A model generated the notes under the pieces. It did no database searches, had not been told where the DNA came from, and was given only the letters and a program-made list of their open reading frames with translations. Shown here in pieces: positions 37,547 to 50,620 of a DNA stretch of 64,000 nucleotides; the stretch's first letter is position 1, and each line of letters begins with the position of its first letter. Both the position numbers and the translations under genes were made by a program. Location of the stretch: NCBI RefSeq assembly GCF_949628265.1, contig NC_088787.1, positions 28,262,501-28,326,500 of the forward strand. Direction: 5' to 3'. The DNA comes from Cloeon dipterum. Its lineage: Eukaryota > Arthropoda > Insecta > Ephemeroptera > Baetidae.

Positions 37547-40500
37547 GTTTCAGCATTCGTGCTAGTGCAGTGCGCGCCCTTCCCGGTCCAAGGACAGGGA
37601 TAAAAAGAGAGAAAAAAATATAAATAAGAAAGTCACAATAGTGTAAAGTTATAGTTATAATTGGTTTAAATCTTATGAATTTTATTAATTGACATTTTAA
37701 GCTAAATTGTACCCTAGAACCTGCCAAACCACATCTAAAAGTAATGATTAGAAAACTTTAATAATTGAATAGTGGCATAATATAACATGTGAAAATCATA
37801 TTGAAAAGATTCTTACATATGCCTCCTTGCATAAATTTACATATATGAGCCTGCAAATTACTGCAAGTATCGTGACAACGGCTGCAGCCCTTTTCCCCTT
37901 ACGCTCCAATACCCTTTGCAATAAAAGTTTGCCCCTCAAGTTATTAAAAAAGTGTTCTCAGCCTTAGTTTGTGCGCCACACGCGTCATCGTTTCCGATTT
38001 ATGGTCGTTTCCCTGCGTCTGACACGCGCCGCACTTTGATAAATCCATCGCTCCTCTGCGAATACATGTGTGTCTGCGTATTTTTACAACAAATGCAGTG
38101 CCATTAAATCACGAGTCGAACTCGAGAGCAAAATTGGTTTCCTGGCTCTCTGCGTACATTTTCCGTCTGGCTGCATGCGAGTTGCATAACCTATTTTCCA
38201 TTTTCATCCATTCTGCAACTCGACCGCGCGTGTGCATTCTATGGGTTCTCATTTCCAGTGCGATAGATTTGAATTCTCAACAAGGAAGCTTTGAACCTGA
38301 TTTAAAGTAACGTTTCATTTTAATCAAATTCGAATTTAGAGTAAGTTTTAATGGCCTTTATCCGAAGATAATTTATCTTTAAAAATCTATTTTTTGTATC
38401 CACAATAGTCAATATTTGACTCTTTGCTTGTACGGTGCTTAATGAACTGTCTCCAATCAGGTTCAAAAATGCGACCAGTGTGTACTGTAAAAATGGTCAG
38501 ATTTGGACGAGCCTAATGACGGCAGCAATAATTTAATTCTGTCGCAGCGGAACGAGCGCTTTTCCATAAATTGATCGAAATGTATGACCGGGCGTTTTGC
38601 TCTCTTTATTTTATTCATAATAACCGCCGCTGATTGCCTGCATTGCGGACGAGTGAGCCCGCGATTGTTGCCTCTCATTGCATTAGCACTTTACAGCCCA
38701 AATTAATGGGCTGTGTGAATGATTGATTGGCTTGTTATTATTTTGCGCCCCTCCAAAACAATCACCAGAACACATCCCTGATGCGAGTCGCGAAATTATT
38801 CGTGATATCGCGATCGTCCCTTCCTGAATTATTAATGACCGCAGTTAACTGATGTGGCTAGTGGCTAGCTAGCTTCGTTTCGGCGAATTGAGTTTCCATG
38901 TCGTTCCAAGTTGATTGCTCACGTTTTGGTGTGATGTGTTTAGACATTAAGTTAAACGATGCATTGGGATTCAGATAGGGTTAAAATCTATATTGTGTTC
39001 TACAATGTTCGGAGATCAATTATTATTTACATTGTTAAAGGAATTTTGTGAAGCAATTTGAGTGATGCGACTGTGTCTAAAGAGTTAAGTATGTATTAAA
39101 CGACACATTTAGTATTAATTATTTTCTATAACTATATTCTACTATAAAGTATCATTGAACAATTTCAAGCCGGTCATACAATCAGATACGAAATTGGTGA
39201 CTTCATCTTGAAAACTTAAAAGTTCAGAACGGGCCATAAAATAATTATAACGAAAAAAATGAAATTTTTCCCTTGAATTTTCCATTACTAATCAATGCAT
39301 ATATTTCTATCACTTCTATACGTTGTACTTTTCAATTGTATTTTTTGGAAAGAGGAGCAGACGAGGATATAATTAATTTAGTGCGATGGTGGCAGAGGGA
39401 GTATTATTAACATAAAATTCAAATTAATTTGCCGCGCCTGCGATACATACTAAAACAAAAGCGGCTGCTCATTTTTAATTAATTACATTGCTGGCTCGGC
39501 GTATTATAAAAAGCAGCGAATAACTGGGACACTGGGGTGGAGAGAAGCAGCAAAAAATCCGCTCGCCTGCTCACAAATTATTATTATCCATATTCCTCTG
39601 CGCGAGAGCAATTTGAAAAATTTATCTCTTCCCGCCGCCGTAATTTTTTCCTCTGCCTTTGGAATATATTGCGGCAATTTATCTTAGTCACCGAATCTGC
39701 ACTTGACACGAGCTCGTCTTTGGCCATTACCCTACCAGGGATATTAAGTAGCCGTGAGATTAGAGCACAAAATGCGCCGTGTCCTCCATTTAATTAGTCT
39801 AATCGGCCGTCAGCCAAAAATATGCCAGCCAATTTTGAGTGCAAGAGGTGAGACGGTAAAATAATGAAGCGATCGCCAGCCCACAAAACTGATCTTTCCC
39901 CAGCGGGTGCGAATTTCTTATCATTTATTGTGAGAGTGGGGTAGGGCGAGGATGGACGCATTTTCTCCCCTGCATCTGCGCGAGCGAGGGACGAGAAGCA
40001 CAGAACTTGGAGCATGGCATTCATATCTTCTGGAATTATGGAGTCCCAACATCATCAAAAGTTGATAACATTGCCTTTCAAGTGTCCGCTTAAGGGCTAT
40101 TTGGCTCCTGCACTACATATATGAAGTCCGTTTTTCCCATTATGAAAAAGGTGTCCTTCTTCTGAGGTCAACTCAATCTTCAACGTAAATTCCGGAGAAA
40201 TTCTCAAGAAAATGCGATTGAAACTAAATTCAAATCTTTTTTCTTTCAGTGGGAACGGCTAATGTGTTAAAAAGCATAATGAAACTTTGAGGTGATAGAT
40301 CATTTTTTCGAGTGAGATTAGGCGAGGAAAATCGTATCTCGTCACGTCCTCCGTACACTCTCCCAAACACAACGTCAGTGGAGAGGGTGAGAGGAAAGAA
40401 AGGCTCTCTAATCTCCGGGCCTCGTAAAAGATTTTATGAGATTTTTGCTTGTGAGGAAAGCCCGCGCTTGCATGCGTGTGAGTGCGCATAAACTTCTCAT

Positions 40501-40814
40501 ATGCGTGCAAGTGACCCTGAAAGTATGTATTTGCCCGATTTTGCGCACGCGGCTTGTGCCAAAGTGCGCACATTTGCATTTTTGCCGCCGAAGCCGTCGC
40601 CGCCGATGCCGGGAAGCAGAAATTTGCAGCGTTTGGATGAATAAAAGGCATGCAGCCATGCTTCGTATTCTCCACTAAGTTTGAACACGCATCTTGGGTT
40701 TAGAAATCAACTACTGGTTTTCCTTGGAAAAAAAGTTAAGCATATTAATTTATGTAAATAATATAAACTTAAATTTTGAAACTAAATATGGCATCCCCAT
40801 AGTTTAAATTTTCA
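37547..40814. other. Intergenic, no gene recognised
   Basis: No exon series or RNA gene found. GC-richer patches occur near 38.0-38.3 and 39.5-40.0 kb; the rest is AT-rich. Confidence 0.5.
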
Positions 40815-41214
40815 TTTTTATTAACCTCTGCTCAGCACTTCCCGTGGGCTACAAGTTCACCGGGTCCCAAGTCCCAATAACACCGCCGCGAGCGGATAAC
40901 ATGGAACAAGTGGCCGCAAAGGATCTTGGGCCAACATTTAGCCATCTTTTCGCCTCCCCGCACCGAGGTCTTTTTATTGAAACGTCAGACATTGGTCCAT
41001 AAAGCCACTGGAAAGGTGCAAAAACCAGCAAGTGGCGGGTCGGCGCCGGTGCGCCTCCCAGTCCCAGCCCGTTGAGCTATTTGAACATTTCGAGTCACCA
41101 AATTAACCACCTCTTGCCATCTCTGACATATTAGGCGGCCAGTATTAGGTCTCCCAACTACTGAAATATCTCCATGGCTTTGACACTCCTGAGAATGCCT
41201 TAACAATGCGAGCC
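40815..41214 (-). mobile_element. SINE-like dispersed repeat, copy B
   Basis: Full-length relative of copies A and C in the opposite orientation. Read on the minus strand it runs from GGCTCGCATTGTTAAGGCAT to AGCAGAGGTTAATAAAAA. It is about 40 bp longer than the others because of small insertions. Confidence 0.85.
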
Positions 41215-44200
41215 AATGAGCTGGGTTTACTTATTTAATTATAAGATTTTCACCTACGCAACTTTTTCGACGAAGAACAAAATTAATTTAATTTTAGGTG
41301 CTTTTCGGATTTATTCAAGACAGTCACAGATTGAGCAGCCTTAATTTTGTGCTTACCGTATATTGAACAAACTTGATAATGTGAGAAGAGTAGACGAGAG
41401 CTTTGTTAGTTTCGTGTTTGACAAGCTACACCGTTGAACTTTTCGAGTAATAAAGTGTCTCTCGCCCTCTTCTTCTCTTTCTGCGTTCGCAACATGGAAG
41501 ACGGTGTAAGCGATCCACTTCTGAGATAATTAGAGGGCCACCCTTTCCTTATCTTTCAACCCCTGTTTCTTATTCTCGTGTTTAATATCACCCCTGGCAA
41601 GGACTGCCGCATTGCTAATTAAGAAGATACCTTTTTGATTGATGGTGCGTTTGCTCTTTGCCTCTTCTTTCCTGCGCACTTTCTTGTCATTCTAATTTTC
41701 TCTCTTACAGCTTTTTCCTTCACTAAACTTTCCTGTTTCATCACTGCGTCATATTCAAAGTGCTCACATCTTCTCAAATTCTAAGAAAGACGTTTTTTAA
41801 ATCTTTTACCTGTGTGTTACACATGGATGATAGAGCGCGATTGATGCATCATACATTCTTTCCTGCTCTGGGGTTATTCATGATGAGATATTGATATGTG
41901 TGCGAGACCGGGCTCGTGCCGACTACATTATACTGGCTTTGCTGATAATCTGTCAGCAAGTTTCTTTTTGTGCGATTAATCATTCGCTCTCGTTCGATTT
42001 CCACACTCTTTATCTGACTATATACCCTGCTCATTCCTTGTAAGGGGAATTTACGTCAATCCAAAATGGAATTAGCAGATGTGTTTCAATATTGCCGGGC
42101 GGAAAATGCAACACCAAGATTGGAAAGATTTTGGTCATTCGGCAAGAAATTTTACAAACGAGATTTTATCTTTGGCCTATTGAATTGAACTTCAAAATTC
42201 GATTCGCATTCTCTTTGGAAGGAGAAAAGGACCAAAGTCTTGAGGCAACAAAAGCAGTTAAAGAGTAATCATTTGAGAGAGCCCTTAGCGCAGCTGTGGA
42301 GGCAAAGAGCAGATAGAATTCCATTCGGGCAAAATGAGAAATCCCACCGCTGCTGCTGCTGGAGACATTCAATTCCAATCTCTCTTATCGCGACAATAAA
42401 TCCGTCTGCAGAGCCGAAACGCGCTCATTTATATTTAATAACGCAAAGTTTTCTCTCTGGCGCGCGCAAAGAGCTTTCGCATTTTCTGCTGCTCTGCTGC
42501 TTTTTATCTGCGAGACGCTCTAGCCTAACTCGCCTCATCAATTTAACATTATCCGTCGCTGCGCCTTCGCAAAGGGTCGCCCGTCGGCCCCGAGAAACAC
42601 AGACGCCGACACGGCCATGAATTTTGGAAGTACACAATGACACGCGTGAAACGGGTCCATGGAAGCAAGGACTGACTGTCAACAAGGTGTTGATACAGAT
42701 TGCAGCCTGGGAATGGATTTCATAAAAGCAGGATATCTGAACGTCTGTGCTATTAAAAAATCGGACGAAAAACTCGCAGGTAGTTGTGAATTTTAGCCTT
42801 GTTCAGTGTTTGTTCAGGAGTCAGGACTCCCTTTTTAATTTTCTTTTTAATCAAACGAACAAGTTTTATTACAAACAGACAAACGTATCTGTCAGATGCA
42901 CGGCTGGGTAAATAAAATAAAGTTTGCTGCTTGTGCTAAGTTGCAGGAAGGAGTGTACTGTTGAGTTGAGTGTACAGTTTTGTGCGCCTTTGTGTATTGG
43001 ATTCGCTACTTGCATGTTGTTTGCCTATTGCCTCTCTCTCGTTGCCTCTTCTGCAGAGAAGCAGCAAAAAAGTTAATATGCAGCACTAGCGTATGTTGTA
43101 AATATTTGCTGTTCAATCCAAACTCGGCTTCGGAGAAAGAAACCATCCTGTACAAGATTAGAGAGAATAGTCGTGGAAGGCTTTGTTGAGCGTACAACGT
43201 CTTGCAAAATGTGGCACTGAGTTTTTAATGCATGCTTTGTTTAACTACATGGATTGCTGTCCGCAAAAATCGATCAAAATACTATTTAGGCTATTTACCA
43301 ACATGTTGCTAGTTATTTTGTTGTGAGTGTACAAATCAAAATTAATATAATAGAGAGGTCTTGAATACTGCAAAGTCCTTCAAAATTTTGCTCTTGTTTC
43401 ACTGAAGTTCATTTCCCTTTTATTTCCGCACCAAGTATATATGGAGCCGAACGTGCAGCCTCCTTCGCCTGGAGCAAGAGAAGTTTGTATAAAAGCGAGG
43501 GACAAGGTGCGAAGGCCCATTGTTGGCAGATGTCGCCGCCAAGCCATTAAACAACCCTTTCGCTTTTATGAACTGCAGAGAGCAATGCGTGTTTCAATTT
43601 TATTAAGACACCGTCCTTATTGCTAAGAAACTTGCTTTACACGCGTGTAAAGGAGGCAGGCAATCTATTGGGCATTTAAAGGGAGAAGTTTCGTTGCGCG
43701 TCAAATTTTGCTCTGGGCACGTGCATCTGGCTTCATGAATTAAAAAAAAGGATGCAGTCCTGGATTTCTGGCTAATTTTGATATTCATCGCAACAAGCAG
43801 TCGGGATTCCTTTCTGAATTTTGTTACTTGCTGGAATACCATCTTGAGTTGAATAGCATCCAGCAGCAGAGGATTATTTCCATTGCGCAACACGCAAAAA
43901 GGTTATCTTCTACTTGAGCTATACATATTGTATTGACGTCTAGCATTGTTGATGCTTCTCCTTCCACCAGAAAAATATATATAATTGAAGCAATAATGAG
44001 AAATGTGCTATATATCATAATGTAAAGTAGAAATGGTTAAAACAGAACTTGTGTTTGTATATCGAAAAATGGTTTGAAAGTCAGGAAATGCGTGTGTTAT
44101 TTTCATAAAATTCCGTTAAAGTCTATTTTGCTGGCGTGTACAAAATTGCTGATTTTATATTTGGAGATTGCTACCGCCAAACGAGCAGATTGTACTGTGT

Positions 44201-44889
44201 GCATATTTATTAGAATATTTTCACGAGCAAAACATAAAACAAAAATGAAGCCACGCATATTTGCAAATTCGGTGCGGCCAGACAAAAGTAAACTAATTTG
44301 GCACAGCACGTTAACTATGCGCATAAAGCACGCTGTAACAAAGTGATCAAAGAGTGAGAAGGGCGACTCATTAAAAAAGCCAGCGTGTGCGCCAGCCTCA
44401 TTTAGTTTCATTTCATTCCATCCGGCACCCACGCACGCAGAAATCAGCACACAGCCACATTTTTTTATCTCCCTGATAGCGTTTTTGCGCGTTAAATATT
44501 GTGTTTCAGGCGTGAATGTGAACTGTTGAATATCCCCATTAAATGCGCCGAGTCCTCGTTTATTCACATGCTGTGGAGAACCACGCAACCTTTTGAATCA
44601 TTTTAGGGTGAGGCATATTATACTGTCTAGGAAAAATTCAAAATTTATCATGGGTAAATATTCAAGTTCACACATGCTAGTCTGAAGAAGCTTTTAACCC
44701 CGAGTAAAGTTACCTTGGATTTTGTTTGGAAAGTAATAGGTCACATGGTCACTATATTCTTTCGAAGCCAAGTTGCCAATTATTTTTGGGAAATCAGTAA
44801 ATCACATTAATTGGTGCCCAACAACATTTACAATTACCCTGAATTTTTGTATCTGCAGAATCTTCAATTTTGTATTATTTAAGCCCGTT
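41215..44889. other. Intergenic with one possible gene fragment
   Basis: Mostly featureless. The minus-strand segment 43603-44018, listed separately, may be a remnant related to the ORF at 3360-3761. Confidence 0.5.
43603..44018 (-). pseudogene. Possible frameshifted secreted-protein fragment
   Basis: The frame starting at 44018 gives a signal-peptide-like N-terminus (MIYSTFLIIASIIYIFLVEG) followed by EAST. A second, overlapping frame continues from 43893 with NGNNPLLLDAIQLKMV and later LLVAMNI. The order GEAST, NGN, LK-V, AM parallels the ORF at 3360-3761. Here the two parts lie in different frames, as in a broken gene or with an unseen intron. Weak evidence; no family recognised. Confidence 0.2.
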
Positions 44890-45247
44890 GGCTCGCATTG
44901 CTAAGGCATTCTCAGGAAGCAATGGGAATATTTGAACAGTTCGGAGATCTAATACTGGCTACCCAATGTCAGAGATGGCAAAAAGTGGTTAGTTTAGTGA
45001 CTCGAAATGCTCAAATTGCTCAACGGGCTGGGAGGCGCACCGGCGCTACTCGCCACTTGCTGGTTTGCACCTTTCCAGCGGCTTTATGGACAAATGTCTG
45101 GCGTTTCAATTAAAGACCTCGGTGCGGGTAGGCGAAAAGATGGCCACGTTGGGCCCAAGCTCCTCAGCGACCACTCGGGCCCCCCATGTTATCCGCTCGG
45201 CTTGTTATGGGGACCCGGTGAGCTGCTGTGCAGAGGTTCTAAAAAAA
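44890..45247 (+). mobile_element. SINE-like dispersed repeat, copy C
   Basis: Starts GGCTCGCATTGCTAAGGCAT and ends GCAGAGGTTCTAAAAAAA. Highly similar to copy B over nearly its whole length, with scattered substitutions and short deletions. Open frames partly conserved between B and C (QRWQ-VV-LVTRN-QIAQRAG) raise the possibility that it derives from a longer coding element. Confidence 0.87.
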
Positions 45248-48200
45248 TTAATGATCCTTGATGTAGTGCAGGTCATAAAGTAATAAAGATTAATAATAAT
45301 GCTTTCTATTGGGAGAAATTTGTGCACTTCATCTCAATGTTCCCTGAACAACATTTACCTCTAACGTAAATTTTGCATGCAAAAAAAAATAAAACAGGAT
45401 AACAGCAGAAAGGCTTAGCTATTAGTCCCATAAATCAATCATATTATGGTTTTAACCTGCTATATTGAGGGTTTAATTAGTGTGCTGTGTGTGTTGCCTA
45501 AAATTAGTAACCCAAGGATACATTTGGACACGCAGCACGCGTGCTCGGATTGCCAGCGTTGAATGGACCGTTTTATTTTAAAAACGCGCCACTGCCGCTA
45601 TCAAAATTATTCAGCCACGTGTAATTCAATGTTTATCATCGCCCAAAATTTTTGTACATTTTCTACCAAACCACTCACGTTCCGCACTGAATAGACACAC
45701 ACGCGCGCAAATTGTGTGTTCACGCTGGCGGTTAAACGAGCTCGCCTCCAAATAAAATAATTTGATTCCGCTTCTGTGAATTAATCACCGCCGAAATGAA
45801 AACACTCGGCGCGCATTTTGCACAGCTGCCTGATTTCATGCCCGATTTTTGTGGTGCATGCATGCGTGCGATCGATCTAAATTTAATCGCTGGCTTCTGA
45901 AAAAGAGCGCCCACAAACCGACGGGAATCAAACCCTCCATCAACGCAGTCTTTCCGTCAAAAATAAATTCAACTGGCGGAATAGTCAATATGCAAGGACT
46001 TAATTAATTGCGCAATGGCTCTATTTTTGAGCGGATTTGACTAAAGATTGGCGTTAAAGTGTGATATTTGAAAAATAATATTAAATTACATGTCACGGTA
46101 TTGTACTCCACAGTACTTAATAACTTTCAATAAAATATCGAATACAGCAGTAATATAACGTGCGTAATTTTCTTATCTTTTTGAAATTTCAGTTAGTGAA
46201 TTTTGCGCCGTTGATTAAATATGTAGTTTTCATTACATTTAAAGCGTGCTGTGTATTTCTTGACTCTCTGTATTCCTGCTATAATTTTAGGTATGCCACT
46301 GCATTCTGTTTATGTATTCATTTCTTAAGCAAAAACTAATTTAATTCCCAAAAAACCGAAGGCGAACAGTAGCTTGATTTTGAGTGTTAAAAATATCAAT
46401 AAATTTTAACGTGAATTTCTTGAATTTTTTATCAACAAACTTTCAAGTTGGCATTTAAGAACGGAGCAGTCTGTAGTCCCTGGAGAAATTAAAGCATCAA
46501 TGTGCAAAAAGTTGCTGAGAGGAAATAAGTGAGGCGGAGCGCACTGTCAAGAAGAGCCCAGACTGCTCTCTCGAATTTGTCTTGGTCTGGCTTAAAAATG
46601 TTCTTCTCGAAAACAGAATTTCCTCGTCACTGGTGCTGTGTATAGTGACCAGTTTATTCCCATTCTTGGCGTTTTCTTAGCAGCGGGCGAATGGTGCTGC
46701 AAAAAGCAAACGGTTCGAGTTTATATTGGTCGCAGAGGCGCGAAGTTGCAGCGGCCGTTATTTTCTTTTCAGCGTCACAAGTGGACGGCTATAAGGGCGG
46801 CAGTTGCGAGCGAAAAAGGCGGACACGATCACGGCATAGGCGAGTCAAGGGGCAAAAACGGAGTTACGGGGGCGCGGTGATTAGTTCTTATAAGTGGACC
46901 GGAATAAAATGAAACTGCCGAGCAAATGGCTTAAAAATCTATCACGGGCGCAGTTGAGCGCGCAGCGGAGCAGTCGGGCGACGAGCGAAGAAGGAGTAAA
47001 TTCAAAAGTTTGGAGCTACGCTGCCGTCAGAGCGAAAACGAACAAAAGCAGCAGGTATAGCAACTTCGTATTCAATGAGCCATTCCTAACTTTAAATGAA
47101 ACGATCTAATTAATTCCTTTTGTGCCCTAGTAGGATATGTGAATGTGCGTGCGAGAGTGATACCAGAGGGAAACGCTCTATTATTTTTGCAGCTCTAATT
47201 AAATTTAATTCAAAGGAGAGCCCCGTGCATTTCACCGCTCGTAAACTCGACCAGGAATTAGGTGCTCAACCAAAAGGCTGAAGGTGAACCCTGGACGTGG
47301 TATCAAGCGGCGAAAGTTTGCGTCTGGCATTGATGCAGCGCATATATGCCTCTCTCATAATCATAATCCTCTGCCATGGGATTAGAGGTAACTTTTCTAT
47401 AACATATTTATTCTACATCTACAAGCTGGATTGCAACTTTTATATGGCGGCACGAATAAAGAGCCTCGGTTGGAGAATATAGCAGTGACTCAAAATTCAG
47501 ATAAAGCTTTTATCTGATTCCGGCCAACTTACAAAACTAGATATGAATTTAAATACGTTAAAAACGCATTGAATGCTGTTTTAAGCATTTAATTCTTGAT
47601 ATTAACCAAATTAAAAATCCTCTCATTGCACATCTTTTGTTTGCGAGACAAATATTATTGAAAAATTCGAATGATTTACTACCTTGTAGTTAGGTTATAC
47701 AAATGCATTGAATATAGATGCGATAAAGAGTGTTTAAGTTGAAACGTACCTTAAAAATAATTGTTAAAATCAAATTTTTGATATGAAACTTGTTGTTTAT
47801 TCTGAGTTGTTTTAAGCGATTTTTTTAACGCAAAATCGTTTCATATCTTTAGTATATTGATTTTTTTTGTTTATAAGCAGCAAAATGAATATGCAGTGTC
47901 CTGGGAAAACTTCAATCGAAACACTTTGATGATTAAAATGACCCTACAATTAGCCAACACACTTTTCCTCAAGAGCAGACACTGTAAAACTCAATGAAGC
48001 GAACTGTGCCGTTTGCTTGAATGTCCGTAAGCCTCCCTTTCAGCTCTGTGATTTAATTAATTTGCGAGAGAGCAAAGGCTGGATCTGTCCTTGCAGGTCC
48101 ACTTCCCCATTTTTATGACCAGTGATCAGATGGGTCTGCTTCGAGCCTGAAACGTCGGTTTGCACACAGTCGACATAAAAGCATCTACAGTGGCTCACGT

Positions 48201-50238
48201 TTTCGGGATATAAACTTGATTAATTACGGAGACGATGCCACCATCTTTGCCTTCTCTCTTTGATCAACCTTAAGCCAGATTTTGACGAATGATCAGTCGC
48301 CAAAAATTAACTCCCCTGTAAGCAAAACGAAGTTTTATCTAATTATTACGAACTAAACTTTGAAAGTTTGGGAGAGTTAATCATACAAGGAAAGCGCTTG
48401 AACTTTCATTACCTGGCCGAGTTTCCTTTTCTAAAAAAAGATTTTAGAGGTGCCCAGCATGGTTTTCCTTTTCCCATCATCGATTCCCAGGAGAACCTGA
48501 TGTTTTAGTTGGTTTCGCTGCTAATGAAAGATTTGGAATATGTAAACGATTTTCTTTGATGAAATTTCCTAGGAGGCGAAACAAAGAATTGCGGTGGCGG
48601 ATGCAAGTACCAGAGACGAGGCTGCTGCTTTGAATACGCGAAAAAAAACCGGGCGAGATCCCCTGGAGAGCAGTGGCGCGGCTCTTTGAAGTGCTCTCTC
48701 GCAATTTTTTCCACTATTTTGCATTATAAACTGTATATTTTGCCTCTGGGAAAAGGATGATGTTTTCGCAGATAGGATCGAGACGGCCGGGCGGGTTGAG
48801 CGGAAGGGAATTTCCTGCTGCCGCTGGTTTGCATTGATGGAAAAATGATGCACTCTTTCTAGCACCACACACATGGCAGCTGGGCTGCTCCAACACGGAA
48901 AATAATGCATTTAGCGTTCTCCTGAGCTCTGTTTCTGTGCAAAGCTGTTGCAAAAACGACTGTGAGATATTTTCACCATCGCGAAATACATCTCACCGTA
49001 TATTTATGGTGGTACTTCTTGGCCCAGTTGGTATTTATATCTTGATAAAAAGATGGTGTAAATTTTAAGTTGCTCAAATTCATTTTTTCAACAATTTTTC
49101 TCACTGTTTTCAATTCAGAGATAAAATTTGGTTTAAATATATTTAATTTCCTTGTAACAAATTTCAGACAAGTTTGTATAAAGAAAAGGAAGGGACAAAA
49201 ACCACACACAGGATATACCATTTGATTGAAGCGAGAGCAGGCTATCTGGCTGTTGAGCTACATGGTTTCTGAAGAAAAGTTGCGTCAACTCCTAGAATAA
49301 TTGCTATGTATATACGCATGCAGCAGATTAATGCATTTGCACATCATTCTGTACTTTAAATTGGGTCAGTAAGCAACCGCAAAACCATCCGTTCATTCAT
49401 ATTCCACGAATTCTGTAGGATAACTGAAGCGGATTGCTCACTAACGTTTTTGCAGCCAGAACACGTATTTCTGCGCGTTGGCGTATAGAATTTCTGTTGA
49501 TTCACCCATGCAGAATTTCCTGGCATAATGTCTTTGACAAACAAGCCACTCGTTTTTAGAATGGCATCCAAGTATTTAAATGTAGCTGGTATTTTATGTT
49601 AAATATGAATATTGAGCTTTTCAATTAAGTTTACAATTTTGAGAATTATCATACAAGAGCTGAGTGGTAGTAAAAATCATTTTCTTTGCCATTTTTACAC
49701 GTTGCCATTTGCTGTTTTAGAAATATGCACCAATAATAGGATTTAGAGATATTTCTAATAATCATGAAATCTTGATTTTTTTCACTCATGAAATTTAAAA
49801 GTTAATGCTCAAATCAAATTGTGAGATGTTGCTTGTATGCTCAGAAAGTTTTCAATGTTTGCGATGGTCATTGTTAGCACATTTAGATCCTTCACCGATT
49901 GCCGTGCAATAAATTTTGCGCCCAACAGACAAATGGTCGGTTGGTCTCTGGGCAATAAATATGAAAAATTCCCTGAGTGGGCAGGCCTCTCGTGTCGTCG
50001 AGCCCTCGCCATATAACAATCGTCGCCTCCACTGCTGCTTTTTCCTCTATTCCGAACGACGCCATAAATCACCATGAAATTTGGTGCTTTTGCACCTCTT
50101 AAAGCGAAAGCATTCGTACGTCATCGCACCTCTCAATACAATCGAGTGAGCGGTGGTGAATGGGTCAATCGAAAGTGCGAATTTCCACTTCAGATGAACT
50201 CGCTGAAAGTGTGCATACGCTTATTTGACATAACTAAC
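45248..50238. other. Intergenic, no gene recognised
   Basis: A GC-richer block at 46.6-47.05 kb has open frames in several overlapping phases. Minus-strand ORFs at 48.5-48.95 and 49.0-49.57 kb match no family. No RNA gene found. Confidence 0.5.
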
Positions 50239-50620
50239 TTTATTATTATTATTATTCATTTTATTGGACACCATCGGTGTAACACTAACAGTCAATTACA
50301 GTTTTATTTATTATAACGGAATGCTTGAGATAATGTTAAGAGTTTTTTTGACAAAGTAGTAAATGGTACATACTAGTAAGCAAAGAATCACAATAAATAC
50401 ATTTACAATTAGCGATGACATCGAGATGAAAACATTTATGTGAACAGACGAGGAAATGATAGCCATGAAAAGAATATCTAGTTAGCAAAACCCTATCTTT
50501 ACAATTTGTATTAGTCCAATCCAATTTACACATAGCAGGGGTTTCAAAAAAATTTTGGGTCAATAGATTGTCGTATAACATTCATATTGTTTAAAAAATT
50601 TTCATAGGCAGTTGTAGAGG
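50239..50620 (-). mobile_element. Degraded LINE (non-LTR retrotransposon) 3' end
   Basis: On the minus strand a frame (50581-50336) reads DRVLLTRYSFHGYHFL, then C-x-C, then MYHLLLCQK. This matches the C-terminal pattern of Jockey/CR1-like LINE ORF2 proteins, where a tRxxxGH segment precedes a cysteine-histidine motif. It is followed by an untranslated tail with CCGATGGTGTCCAATAAAAT and a terminal (AAT)n repeat. Upstream the frame is broken by stops, so it is a 5'-truncated dead copy. Confidence 0.65.

Noticed and set aside
40259..42685. Several 80-138 aa ORFs on both strands
   Set aside because: They overlap one another in opposite frames, some cover the SINE-like copy, and none has a recognisable domain.
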